Both the position numbers and the translations under genes were made by a program. Of a stretch of 28,709 nt of DNA, positions 1 to 6,728 are shown in pieces. The stretch is from Chloroflexota bacterium (GTDB lineage: Bacteria; Chloroflexota; Dehalococcoidia; JACQGW01), in assembly GCA_016199325.1 (NCBI GenBank), contig JACQGW010000232.1, positions 1-28,709 of the forward strand, in the 5' to 3' direction. Each line of letters opens with the position of its first letter. Within the stretch, counting starts at the first letter, position 1. The notes below the pieces were generated by a model. That model made no database searches and was not told the origin of the DNA. It saw only the letters and a program-made list of their open reading frames with translations.

Positions 1-98
1 ACCATCTCGCGGCCCAAGCCGAGCACCCGACTGGCGACAAACGAGGTCATCAGGATAGCCGTCGCCAGCGCCAGCCGTCGATGTTGTGCCTGGGCCAT
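1..98 (-). CDS. murJ: MurJ/MviN lipid II flippase, N-terminal fragment
   Basis: Only the first 32 codons lie in the window; the gene runs off the left edge. The translation begins MAQAQHRRLALATAILMTSF and continues to VASRVLGLGREMV. A short basic head, a hydrophobic stretch and an S-R-V-L-G-hydrophobic-R-E segment are typical of the first transmembrane helix of MurJ, which flips lipid-linked peptidoglycan precursor across the membrane. A GGGGGAGA ribosome binding site directly precedes the ATG. It is divergent from rpsT. The identification rests on a short fragment; another member of the same flippase superfamily is possible. Confidence 0.7.
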   Translation of the reverse strand, partial: MAQAQHRRLALATAILMTSFVASRVLGLGREM

Positions 99-127
99 TC
101 TCCCCCAATGGAGCGCCAACTACGGGC

Positions 128-156
128 ATTCTATCATGCCGGCTGCTTCTGGACAA
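128..156 (-). promoter_or_regulatory. Predicted sigma-70-type promoter of murJ
   Basis: Read on the minus strand there is a TAGAAT -10 box (128-133) and a TTGTCC -35-like box (151-156) with a 17-base spacer. The expected start site is about 20 bases before the murJ ATG. It overlaps the rpsT promoter, so the two -35 regions occupy the same bases. Confidence 0.5.
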
Positions 157-179
157 ACGAGCCGGTCATGGGATAGAAT
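150..179 (+). promoter_or_regulatory. Predicted sigma-70-type promoter of rpsT
   Basis: TGGACA (150-155) and TAGAAT (174-179) are separated by 18 bases, giving a leader of roughly 55 bases before the rpsT TTG start. The -10 contexts of this promoter and the opposing one (GATAGAATG) form an imperfect inverted repeat around a shared -35 region. Confidence 0.55.
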
Positions 180-242
180 GGGGCTTGTGCTCGTCGATCT
201 CTTGATCGCTCGGAAGTTCCCTCAACAGGAGGACCGGATCCC

Positions 243-512
243 TTGGCGAATACGAAATCTGCACTGAAGCAATGGCGTGCCTCGGAGCGCCGCCGGCAGC
301 GCAACAAGCCCGTTCGCAGCGCGCTGAAGACCTACATCAAGAAGGCCGAGACGCTCATCGCGGCCGGCAACGTCGAAGCTGCCCAGCAAGCGACGATCAT
401 GGCGATGAGCAGGCTCGACAAGGCCGCCGGTAAGCGCGTGATCCACGCCAACACCGCCGACCGCAAGAAGTCCCGCCTCCAGCGGCGCCTGAACGCCACA
501 GCCGCCGCCTAG
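243..512 (+). CDS. rpsT: 30S ribosomal protein S20
   Basis: The 89-residue product is the usual S20 length. It starts MANTKSALKQ and is very rich in Lys and Arg. It carries the S20 pattern of a basic N-terminal helix (KQWRASERRRQRNKPVRSA), a long helical hairpin with the ALKTYIKKAE segment, and a C-terminal stretch with GKRVIHANTADRKKSRL. S20 binds 16S rRNA at the base of the small subunit and is needed for its assembly. The start is a TTG preceded by a strong AGGAGGA site (227-233) with good spacing; no ATG fits. S20 genes with weak TTG or UUG starts are known in other bacteria, where they allow autogenous control, but no such control can be shown here. Confidence 0.97.
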   Translation: MANTKSALKQWRASERRRQRNKPVRSALKTYIKKAETLIAAGNVEAAQQATIMAMSRLDKAAGKRVIHANTADRKKSRLQRRLNATAAA

Positions 513-548
513 GCGGCCAGGTAAGAGCCCCGAGCCGTGCAGGAGACC

Positions 549-722
549 GAACCGCCAGGACGCCAGGACCGTCAAGAAGGCTCTGCTCTTGCGTGGTCAA
601 TCCTTTGGGAAGCTGCTCCGGCCTGCTTCTCCCGCACCTGGAGCGACCTGCGCAGGGTTTGACCAAACGACCAACCGATATTCTTGGCGTCTTCCTTGGC
701 GATCTTGGCGTCCTGGCGGTTC
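549..722. repeat. Convergent spacer with inverted CGCCAGGACGCC repeat
   Basis: The 227-base spacer between the ends of rpsT and thrC (513-739) holds no gene. A 16-base sequence at 549-564 (GAACCGCCAGGACGCC) recurs as its exact reverse complement at 707-722. The right arm lies in a run of degenerate CTTGGCGT/CTTGGCGA units (from about 680). The arms are 142 bases apart, which is long for a terminator, and there is no T-run. It looks like a pair of dispersed repeat copies in opposite orientation. Confidence 0.6.
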
Positions 723-739
723 GTTGTCTCTCGGAACCG

Positions 740-1882
740 CTAGGACACCACGTCACCCAGCTTCGCGGCAATCCGATCCGCGGCCTTCAGGCCGGAGCCG
801 GAGAGGAACAGCACGACGCGCTCGCCGGGCTGGACCGCGCCGGCTGCGGCCAGACGGCTGAGACCCGCCGCCGCCACCGCGCTCGTCGGCTCGACGAAGA
901 AGCCGCCGGCCGCCAGTCCGGCGACCGCCGACCAGATCTCGTCCTCCGGCACGGCCAGGAAGGCGCCGCCGCTGGCCCGGACGGCGGCCAGCAGCTCCCG
1001 ATCCCGGAACGGCCGGGCGATCCTGATCCCTTCCGCCGCCGTCTCGCGCTGCTCGACCGGCGCGGCTTCCACCAGCCCCTGGGTGTACGCCTGAGCCATC
1101 GGCATGCAGCCTTCGGACTGGATTCCGTAGATTCGGGGGAGCCGGTCGACCTCGCCGGCGCCCAGAAGGTCGCCGAAGCCGATGGCGGCGCCCAGGACGA
1201 CGCTGCCCGCGCCGGCCGGAACGACGACGGCGTCCGGCGCTTGCCAGCCGAGCTGCTCCCAGACCTCGAACGCCCACGTCCTGGCCCCTTCCAGGAAGAA
1301 CGCCAGGCGGTTATGGCTGGCGTAGAAGGTCTCGCGCGCCGCCGCTTCGACGGCGCGCGTGGTGTCGTCCCGACTGCCGGGAACGGCGACGAGCCGGGCG
1401 CCGTGCGCCCGAATCTGGACGAGCTTGGCCCGAGCCGCCGTCGCCGGCGCATAGACGTCGCACCGGATGCCAGCGCGAGCGCAGTAGCCCGCCAGCGACA
1501 CGCCGGCGTTGCCCGAGGAGTCCTCGACGACATGCTGAATCCCCTGGCCCGAAAGCCAGCTCGCGACGACGGCCGAGCCGCGGTCCTTGAACGACCCGGT
1601 GGGAAAGAGATAGTCCAGCTTCAGGTACACGTCCAGATTGGCCCAGCGGCCGGGGACCAGCGGCGTCATTCCCTCGCCGAAGCTGACGATGGGGCTTTCC
1701 GCCGGCAGAGCGATGGCCTCCCGGTAGCGCCAGAGGCTCGGCGGGCGGCCGGCAATCGCCCTCCGCGGGAAGATCCGCTGTGCGCTCACCTGGAGCGGTC
1801 CGCCGCAGATGCACTGGACGCGCCGTTCGTCCACGGGATAGGTGCGGCCGCAGCGCGTGCAGCGCAGTCGGGCATCACCCAT
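740..1882 (-). CDS. thrC: Threonine synthase (PLP-dependent, fold type II)
   Basis: The 380-residue protein makes threonine from O-phosphohomoserine in the cytoplasm. It has an N-terminal zinc-ribbon-like knuckle (C8, C11, C24, C26), then the PLP-lysine motif PTGSFKDRG around K99, an SSGNAG phosphate-binding motif, and a glycine-rich PAGAGS stretch; the C-terminal GSGLKA segment is also typical. This arrangement is that of the short, archaeal-type threonine synthases. The ATG overlaps the end of the PfpI-family gene by 8 bases, so the two are likely co-translated. Cysteate synthase and other fold II paralogues look similar, but the motifs fit ThrC best. Confidence 0.88.
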   Translation of the reverse strand: MGDARLRCTRCGRTYPVDERRVQCICGGPLQVSAQRIFPRRAIAGRPPSLWRYREAIALPAESPIVSFGEGMTPLVPGRWANLDVYLKLDYLFPTGSFKDRGSAVVASWLSGQGIQHVVEDSSGNAGVSLAGYCARAGIRCDVYAPATAARAKLVQIRAHGARLVAVPGSRDDTTRAVEAAARETFYASHNRLAFFLEGARTWAFEVWEQLGWQAPDAVVVPAGAGSVVLGAAIGFGDLLGAGEVDRLPRIYGIQSEGCMPMAQAYTQGLVEAAPVEQRETAAEGIRIARPFRDRELLAAVRASGGAFLAVPEDEIWSAVAGLAAGGFFVEPTSAVAAAGLSRLAAAGAVQPGERVVLFLSGSGLKAADRIAAKLGDVVS

Positions 1883-2423
1883 GAGCCGCCCGCCGCTCGC
1901 CGGCTCCTGCCACCGAGGCGATGATCGCCCGGCAGAACGCAGGGAGATCTGCCGGCGTCCGCGAGGTGATCAGGTTGCCGTCGACGACGACCTCCTGATC
2001 GACGTAGGTGGCGCCGGCGTTGATGACGTCGTCCTTGATGGCGCTGACACAAGTGGCGGTCCGCCCTCGCATGATGCCGGCCGAGATTGGCACCCAGGCG
2101 GCGTGACAGATGGCCGCGACAGGCTTCCCCTGGCCGTACGCCTCCCGAACGAGCTGGAGCACCGCCGGATACCGGCGGAGCCGGTCGGGCGCATAGCCGC
2201 CCGGGACGATCACGGCGTCGAAATCCCGCGCGCTCACCTGGCTGGCCGCCACCTCCGGCTTGCACGGCAGGCCGTGCTTGCCCTGATAGCTCTCGGCCGA
2301 GCCGGTTCCTACGAGGACGACGTCGGCGCCCTCCTCCCGCATCCGGATGGTCGGATACCAGAGCTCCAGGTCCTCGTACTCGTTCTCGACGAGCACCGCA
2401 ATCCGCTTGTTCCGCAACTGCAT
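1875..2423 (-). CDS. DJ-1/PfpI family protein (type 1 glutamine amidotransferase fold)
   Basis: This 182-residue protein is close to the usual family length. The nucleophile elbow is AICHA, with C106 and the following H107. An acidic EYEDLE segment near residue 15-20 supplies the conserved Glu, and VIVPGGYAPD is the typical oxyanion-region loop. Members include PfpI-like proteases, the YhbO/YajL deglycase-type proteins and stress chaperones; the sequence does not choose between these roles. It sits 18 bases downstream of the family 9 glycosyltransferase and overlaps thrC by 8 bases, so it is the middle gene of a three-gene operon. Confidence 0.88.
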   Translation of the reverse strand: MQLRNKRIAVLVENEYEDLELWYPTIRMREEGADVVLVGTGSAESYQGKHGLPCKPEVAASQVSARDFDAVIVPGGYAPDRLRRYPAVLQLVREAYGQGKPVAAICHAAWVPISAGIMRGRTATCVSAIKDDVINAGATYVDQEVVVDGNLITSRTPADLPAFCRAIIASVAGAGERRAAHG

Positions 2424-2441
2424 GGCGTTCTCCCTTCGAGA

Positions 2442-3596
2442 TCAGTTTTCTGCCATCTCAGGCCCCGGCCCCTCGCCTCTCCCTATGATACCATACGGAC
2501 CGCCAGCGACATCGAGCGCCGCATCGAGCGCCCGCATGACCTCCGCCACCTCCGCCTGATCTGCGGTCTGGCGGCCGGCCGGCTCGCCCGGCAACGCGAA
2601 TCGGAGGACCCGGACCCGCCGGCCGCGCGGCGCCCAGATCGCCGGATCGGTGGGGCCGAAGATGGCGACGGTCGGCGTGCCGGCGGCCGCGGCGAGGTGG
2701 CTGACGCCGGAATCGTTGCCGAGGTAGGCGTCGGCCTGCTCCAGCGTGGCGGCGAGGACGGGGAGCGGCAGGAGGGGGATCTGTGCGAGTTGATCCGAAC
2801 GCCGCCACTGCCAGAGCCGACGCTCAACCTGGCCGACCGCTTCCCCGTCGGCCGGGCCGGCGACGATCAGCACCGACTCGCCCCGCCGCAACAGCGCGTC
2901 GGCGACCGCTGCAAACCGCTCGGCCGGCCAGTTCTTCCGCGCGCCGCCGCTGCCCGGATGGATGGCAATCAGCCGACGACCGCTGACGCCCGGCGCCAGG
3001 CCGAGCCGATTCAGGACACCCCGCGCCTCGACACGCTCGGCGTGGGTCGGGAAGAAGCGCGGTATCGCCGCCGGCGTGACCGATGGAGCGGGGCCGGCCT
3101 CGGCCGGCTGAGCCGGCGCCGGCGACCGATCCATCGCTCCGATTGATGCCAGCAGCCGGTCGGCGGCGTGGAGCGGCCCACCCGCCGCCTGTCCCAGCGG
3201 GTCGCAGACGACGGCGTGGCGCCAGCGCAGCTCGGCCAGCCTGCCGAGGAGCGCCGCCCGCGGATCGCCGACCCACAGAACGGCAAGGTCGTAGTGATCG
3301 GCCTGACAAGAGCCGGCGCCCGCCCTGTTCCCGCCGGCGCATTGCTCGTTCGGACTCCTGCCGGAGTCGATGCCCGCAGCCACCGCCACATCGTACGGCG
3401 CAAACCGGTCGACCAACCCGCGGCCGACGACGAAGCTGGCCGGGATCGGATTGGCGACGAGGTCGATCCAGGCATCAGAGAACGAGCGTCGGAGCGCCTG
3501 GAGGGCCGGCAGCGTGATTACCATGTCGCCGATGGCGCCCAGACGGATGACCAGGATGCGGCGGATGGTCGCCGGCACCAGGAGAGGTTCTGTCAT
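2442..3596 (-). CDS. Glycosyltransferase family 9 (heptosyltransferase-like)
   Basis: The 384-residue protein has the two Rossmann-like halves of GT9/GT-B enzymes. The N-terminal half has ILVIRLGAIGDMVITLPAL, the usual first strand and glycine loop. The C-terminal half has an IAIHPGSGGARKNWPAERFA segment and a donor-binding NDSGVSHLAAAAGTPTVAIF region followed by GPTDP. GT9 enzymes add heptose or related sugars to surface glycans at the inner face of the membrane. A loop at about residues 80-105 rich in Gly, Ala and Cys looks like a low-complexity insertion. It is the first gene of the minus-strand operon leading to thrC. The acceptor is unknown, and it need not be a true heptosyltransferase in an organism without classical LPS. 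Confidence 0.87.
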   Translation of the reverse strand: MTEPLLVPATIRRILVIRLGAIGDMVITLPALQALRRSFSDAWIDLVANPIPASFVVGRGLVDRFAPYDVAVAAGIDSGRSPNEQCAGGNRAGAGSCQADHYDLAVLWVGDPRAALLGRLAELRWRHAVVCDPLGQAAGGPLHAADRLLASIGAMDRSPAPAQPAEAGPAPSVTPAAIPRFFPTHAERVEARGVLNRLGLAPGVSGRRLIAIHPGSGGARKNWPAERFAAVADALLRRGESVLIVAGPADGEAVGQVERRLWQWRRSDQLAQIPLLPLPVLAATLEQADAYLGNDSGVSHLAAAAGTPTVAIFGPTDPAIWAPRGRRVRVLRFALPGEPAGRQTADQAEVAEVMRALDAALDVAGGPYGIIGRGEGPGPEMAEN

Positions 3597-3913
3597 GCCG
3601 GTAGTAAACCGCGATCCCGCGCCGGTTTCAAGCCGCCCGCCGGCACGACGTCGCTCTGTCTGCCGGCCGGCCGCTTTCCTCAGCCAGCCCTCAGGCGCCG
3701 TTCAGGGCGCGCTCAGGACGAGCCGGTATGTTCACTATGGGTGCCTGGAAACTCGCGCAACCTACCGAAACACCACAGTGGTATTGATGGGCAGCGCCCG
3801 CCGAAAGCTGACGGAATGACGCCTGACGCCTGACACCGGCAAGCCGCATCCATCAGAATCAGTGTGGCAGGCTACTACGGTACGTGTCGGTGCATCCACC
3901 TGGGAGGCACAGA
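3597..3913. other. Divergent spacer between the GT9 operon and the envelope operon
   Basis: No convincing gene lies here. The spacer must carry start signals for both directions, but I see no promoter good enough to call. It contains a near-perfect 17-base palindrome (separate entry) and a short direct repeat, GACGCCTGACGCCTGACACC (3819-3838), of a kind that recurs in the spacers of such genomes. Confidence 0.5.
3769..3785. promoter_or_regulatory. Candidate operator palindrome
   Basis: AACACCACAGTGGTATT is a 17-base inverted repeat with 7 of 8 arm bases pairing around a central A. It lies about 130 bases before the lipoprotein start, in the divergent spacer. Its size suits a dimeric repressor. 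Which regulator binds, if any, is unknown. Confidence 0.3.
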
Positions 3914-4459
3914 ATGGTTTCAAGAGAATACGGTGGTCGCAAGGCCGGCTGGCTCCCCCGCACGGTGGCTGCCGTCGGGCTGACGGCGGTCCTGGCGCTG
4001 GCAGGGTGCGGTGCGGCGCCGCGCCCCGATGCGACGGCCGGCCAGACCAGCGCTGCGACGCCAGAGGGCAAGGGTAGTGCGGCTGCCGCGATGAAGTCCG
4101 AGGGCGACCGGTCGGCTGCCCTGACCCAGACGAGCGAGGCCGGCCAGGTTACGATCCAGGCGACGTGGGCGGGGCCAGACGCAGGGCCGGTCTTTGTGGT
4201 CGTGATGGATACCCACGCGGTCGACCTGGACGGGTACGACCTCCGACAGCTCTCCGTCCTCCGGACCGGCCAGGGGCGCGATGTGTCGCCGACCGGCTGG
4301 GATGCACCGAAGGACGGCCACCACCGCAGCGGGAATCTCACGTTCCCGGCGACGGCCGACGACGGCTCGCCGGTGCTGGGACCCGGGCCGCAAACAGTCG
4401 AGCTCATCATCCGCAACGTGGCCGGCGTGCCGGAAAGGACGTTCCGATGGAAGCTCTGA
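3914..4459 (+). CDS. Predicted lipoprotein of unknown function
   Basis: A 181-residue protein starts at ATG 3914, with a GGGAGG site 7 bases upstream; an upstream GTG at 3884 lacks this. The N-terminus has a basic region, a hydrophobic core and the lipobox L29-A30-G31-C32, so C32 should be diacylated and the protein anchored outside the membrane. A low-complexity linker (about 35-75) leads to a beta-rich domain with the segments VVMDTHAVDLDGYDL, WDAPKDGHHRSG (a His pair) and VELIIRNVAGV. I do not recognise a named family. The His pair and the metal-binding neighbour hint at metal contact, which is an inference. Its end overlaps the HMA protein start by 13 bases. Confidence 0.8.
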   Translation: MVSREYGGRKAGWLPRTVAAVGLTAVLALAGCGAAPRPDATAGQTSAATPEGKGSAAAAMKSEGDRSAALTQTSEAGQVTIQATWAGPDAGPVFVVVMDTHAVDLDGYDLRQLSVLRTGQGRDVSPTGWDAPKDGHHRSGNLTFPATADDGSPVLGPGPQTVELIIRNVAGVPERTFRWKL

Positions 4460-5148
4460 CGGCCGGCTCCGTCGACGTCGTCGAGCGGTTCGCCGTTCGC
4501 GGGATGACCTGCGACTCCTGCGTCCGACACGTCCGGACCGCCATCGCCGCTGTGCCGGGCGTCCGCTCGGCCGAGGTCGATCTGGGGAGCGCCTCGGCGA
4601 CGGTCCGACTCGATCCCTCAGCGGGGATGGTCGAAGCCATCAAGCACGCTGTAGCCGAAGCCGGCTACGCGCTCGAACAGCCCGGAGCTGCTGTCGGGAT
4701 TCGCCTGCCGTGGCGGCCGATCGTGCTCGGCCTCGCCGCCGTCGCCGGTCTGCTCGCCTTTTACCTTGGGATCATCACTCTTGCCCAGGGCTGGGACCAT
4801 GCCCTCCAGCAGCTCGCCGAAGACCGCTGGTTCGTCGCCGCCATCGCGGCAGGATTCGGCACGCAGGTGGGGCTTTTTACGTACCTCCGGACGCGTCATG
4901 CCCACGCAGGAATGGGCGGTGTGGCGACCAGCACCGGCACCAGCACCACCGCGATGCTCGCCTGCTGTGCTCATCACCTGACGGAGGTGCTGCCGATTCT
5001 CGGGCTCTCTGGCGCTGCAATCTTCCTGAACGCCTACAAGACGCCGTTGCTGTGGCTGGGTATCGCCATGAACCTGGTCGGCGCCGCCTACCTGCTGCGC
5101 CAGGTGGTCGGCGGGGTTCGAGGCTCACAGTTGAGGGTTCACGGTTGA
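4447..5148 (+). CDS. Membrane protein with N-terminal heavy-metal-associated (HMA) domain
   Basis: The start is ATG 4447, inside the end of the lipoprotein gene and preceded by GGAAAGGA, giving 233 residues. Residues 14-80 form an HMA domain with the metal-binding motif GMTCDSC (C22, C25) and a beta-alpha-beta-beta-alpha-beta pattern (VPGVRSAEVDL, then AVAEAGYAL). About four transmembrane helices follow; the third opens with an ACCAHH motif, a plausible second metal site in the membrane. It has no P-type ATPase domains, so it is not CopA. Copper or mercury transport, or hand-over to a partner, would fit. The last 10 or so residues (RGSQLRVHG) are encoded by an intergenic-type repeat, so the original C-terminus may have been shorter. 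Confidence 0.82.
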   Translation: MEALTAGSVDVVERFAVRGMTCDSCVRHVRTAIAAVPGVRSAEVDLGSASATVRLDPSAGMVEAIKHAVAEAGYALEQPGAAVGIRLPWRPIVLGLAAVAGLLAFYLGIITLAQGWDHALQQLAEDRWFVAAIAAGFGTQVGLFTYLRTRHAHAGMGGVATSTGTSTTAMLACCAHHLTEVLPILGLSGAAIFLNAYKTPLLWLGIAMNLVGAAYLLRQVVGGVRGSQLRVHG

Positions 5149-5208
5149 GGGGACGGGGTTCACGGTGGAGCGACCGGGGAGCGCCTCGGAACCTTGAACC
5201 TTGAGCCT
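5116..5208. repeat. GGTTCACGGTTGAGG / CCTTGAACCTTGAG repeat cluster
   Basis: Degenerate copies of a roughly 13-base unit (GTTGAGGGTTCACGGTTGAG) fill 5116-5172, and an opposed version (GAACCTTGAACCTTGAGCC) follows at 5190-5208. The left part overlaps the 3' end of the HMA protein gene; the right part lies just before the start region of the next gene. A weak promoter reading is possible: TTGAGC at 5201 and TATGGT at 5222, with a short 15-base spacer. Confidence 0.55.
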
Positions 5209-5281
5209 TTGGCGTCGCGCCTATGGTAAACTACAGCGGGCGATCTGTTGACCTCGGCCATTCTCACTTGGGGAGGCATGC

Positions 5282-5824
5282 ATGAAACGACGTCGTCAAC
5301 CCGCACCGCCGCCACCGCGGCCGACGGGACGTCTGGCGCTGGTGCTGGGCCTCGGCGCTCTGGCGATCGTGGCGGTGGCGGCCTTTGCGCTCTGGCCGCG
5401 GGCAGACCTGCCGCCTGCCGGCGCCGACCGAGCCGCGCCGGCCACCGGCCAGCAGACGGTAGCTACCGGCCAACCGGCGGTCGATGCCAACACGCCCGGA
5501 CGGCTGGTGGCCAGCACGGAGGTGGTCGACCTGGGCCGCGTCCCATTCGACCGGGAAGTCCAGGCCCGCTACGAGCTCGTCAACGCCGGTGGTCGCCCGA
5601 TCAAGCTGATCGCCGCGCCAGAGGTCAAGACGCTGGAGGGCTGCTGACCGGCCAGGCCAACCGTCGGTTCGACGGTGATCAAGCCTGGCGAGAAGACCTG
5701 GATGACCTATCCCTTTATCATGCACGCCGGCATGGGTGGCCCCCATCGCTTCGAGATCGTGCTCCAGACCGATAGTCCCGAGACGCCGACGCTGACGCTG
5801 ACACTGCTGGCGGTCGCCGGATGA
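5282..5824 (+). CDS. Candidate selenoprotein: DUF1573-like envelope protein with in-frame UGA (Cys-Sec)
   Basis: Starts at ATG 5282 after GGGGAGG (5270-5276). An N-terminal basic Pro-rich head and one hydrophobic helix (about 17-38) suggest a membrane-anchored extracytoplasmic protein. The domain from about residue 70 has the DUF1573 look (VVDLGRVPFDREVQARYELV, then NAGGRP). At TGA 5645-5647, residue 122, the text reads EGC-U-PARPTVGSTVIKPG. The same frame stays open for 58 codons, 47 of them ending in G or C, and includes PFIMHAGMGGPHRFEIVLQT as a DUF1573-style final strand. It ends with TGA 5822-5824, overlapping the lgt ATG by 4 bases. The C-U pair falls where DUF1573 proteins usually carry their Cys-rich CGC-type motif. 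A SECIS-like hairpin follows at once. If UGA is a real stop, the product is a truncated 121 residues. Redox or metal-thiol chemistry is inferred. Confidence 0.75.
5651..5689 (+). promoter_or_regulatory. Candidate bacterial SECIS element
   Basis: The lower stem pairs GCCAGGC (5651-5657) with GCCTGGC (5683-5689), 7 perfect pairs. An internal loop of 2 and 6 bases separates it from an upper stem of ACCGTCG (5660-5666) with CGACGGT (5670-5676), again 7 perfect pairs, capped by GUU (5667-5669). The apical loop starts 19 nt after the UGA, within the spacing known for bacterial SECIS elements, and begins with G, as SelB-binding loops usually do. It lies inside the coding frame, as bacterial SECIS elements do. 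Confidence 0.65.
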
Positions 5825-6696
5825 TATTGAGCATGCTTCGTCTCCTTGTCGTCCTTGCCGTCGTCGGGGCGCTCGTCGCGCTGAGCAGCGGCCTGAAGCT
5901 CGACGGTGCGGTCCTGGCCGTCGACCTCGACCCGGTGCTGGTCCACCTGGGGCCGCTGGCGGTCTCCTGGTACGGCCTTGCCGTGGCTGCCGGTCTGCTC
6001 GTCGGGTTCGGGCTGACGCTGCGGGAGGCCCGGCGCCGGGGCCTGCCGACCGAGCCGGTTTCCGACCTTGCGCCGTGGGTCGTCGTCGGCGGGCTGGCCG
6101 GCGCTCGCTTGCTCCACGTGATCGATCGCTGGGAGTTCTACGCGGCGAACCCGGGACAGATCCTCGCATTTCAGAACGGCGGCCTGGCCATTCTCGGCGC
6201 CATCCTTGGCGGGGCGGTGGGGGGCGGTCTGGCTGCCCGGCGGCAGCGGCTGCCCATTCGCCGTCTCTTTGACGCCATCGCGCCGGGGCTGGTGCTCGGA
6301 CAGGCCATCGGCCGCTTTGGGTGCCTCGTGACGGGCGATGCGCTGGGCGGCCCGACCGGCGGCACCTGGGGGATCATGTACCTGAACCCTATGGCGATGG
6401 CGCCCGAGCGCGGCGTGGCTTACCAGCCGGTCTTCCTCTACGAGCAGATCTGGGATCTGGCCATCTTTGCCGTGCTCTGGTCGCTTCGCCGTCGCCTGGT
6501 CGCCGATGGTCAGCTCTTTGCGCTCTATCTCGGCCTGTACGCGGCCGGCAAGTTCGCCGTGAGCTTCTTCCGGACCGAGACGGTCTGGCTCTGGGGCCTG
6601 CAGGAGGCGCAGCTCGTCGCCGTCGGAATGCTCGTCGCGGCTCTTGCCCTGGCAGCCTGGCCTGCCCGCAGGTCGATCTGGAGCGTCGGCGGCTGA
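5821..6696 (+). CDS. lgt: Lgt-family prolipoprotein diacylglyceryl transferase, variant motifs
   Basis: The 291-residue polytopic membrane protein has the Lgt layout. It shows an LGPLAVSWYGLAVAAGLLVG first helix, the VVGGLAGARLLHVIDRWEFY region, the GQAIGRFGCLVTGDALGGP signature and a C-terminal YEQIWDLAIF / FRTE segment. Lgt moves diacylglycerol from phosphatidylglycerol to the lipobox Cys of lipoproteins. The signature deviates from the usual G-R-x-G-N-F-x-N-x-E: Asn, Asn and Glu are replaced by Cys, Thr and Asp. The His of the upstream GG-x-x-x-HGG segment is Leu (GGLAILGAILGG). It belongs to a divergent Lgt branch and may be a paralogue of the housekeeping enzyme. It starts at ATG 5821 in an ATGA overlap with the preceding gene and shares an operon with a lipoprotein. 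Confidence 0.85.
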   Translation: MILSMLRLLVVLAVVGALVALSSGLKLDGAVLAVDLDPVLVHLGPLAVSWYGLAVAAGLLVGFGLTLREARRRGLPTEPVSDLAPWVVVGGLAGARLLHVIDRWEFYAANPGQILAFQNGGLAILGAILGGAVGGGLAARRQRLPIRRLFDAIAPGLVLGQAIGRFGCLVTGDALGGPTGGTWGIMYLNPMAMAPERGVAYQPVFLYEQIWDLAIFAVLWSLRRRLVADGQLFALYLGLYAAGKFAVSFFRTETVWLWGLQEAQLVAVGMLVAALALAAWPARRSIWSVGG

Positions 6697-6728
6697 GCAA
6701 TCCGGCATGAGGGGCGACCGGTAGGCCG

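Noticed and set aside
504..517. GCCGCCTAGGCGGC palindrome as rpsT terminator
   Set aside because: The stem would have almost no loop and is not followed by a T-run.
593..1924. Long plus-strand open frame (443 codons) opposite threonine synthase
   Set aside because: It is an antisense shadow of thrC and its neighbours in GC-rich DNA: its composition is Arg/Pro/Gly/Ala-rich, it has no motif, and the opposite strand encodes clear family motifs.
5645..5647. Reading the TGA as an ordinary stop, or the gene as a frameshifted pseudogene
   Set aside because: No frameshift is needed: the frame before and after TGA is the same, the downstream part is domain-like and ends in an ATGA overlap, and a SECIS-like hairpin follows. 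A point nonsense mutation remains the main alternative.
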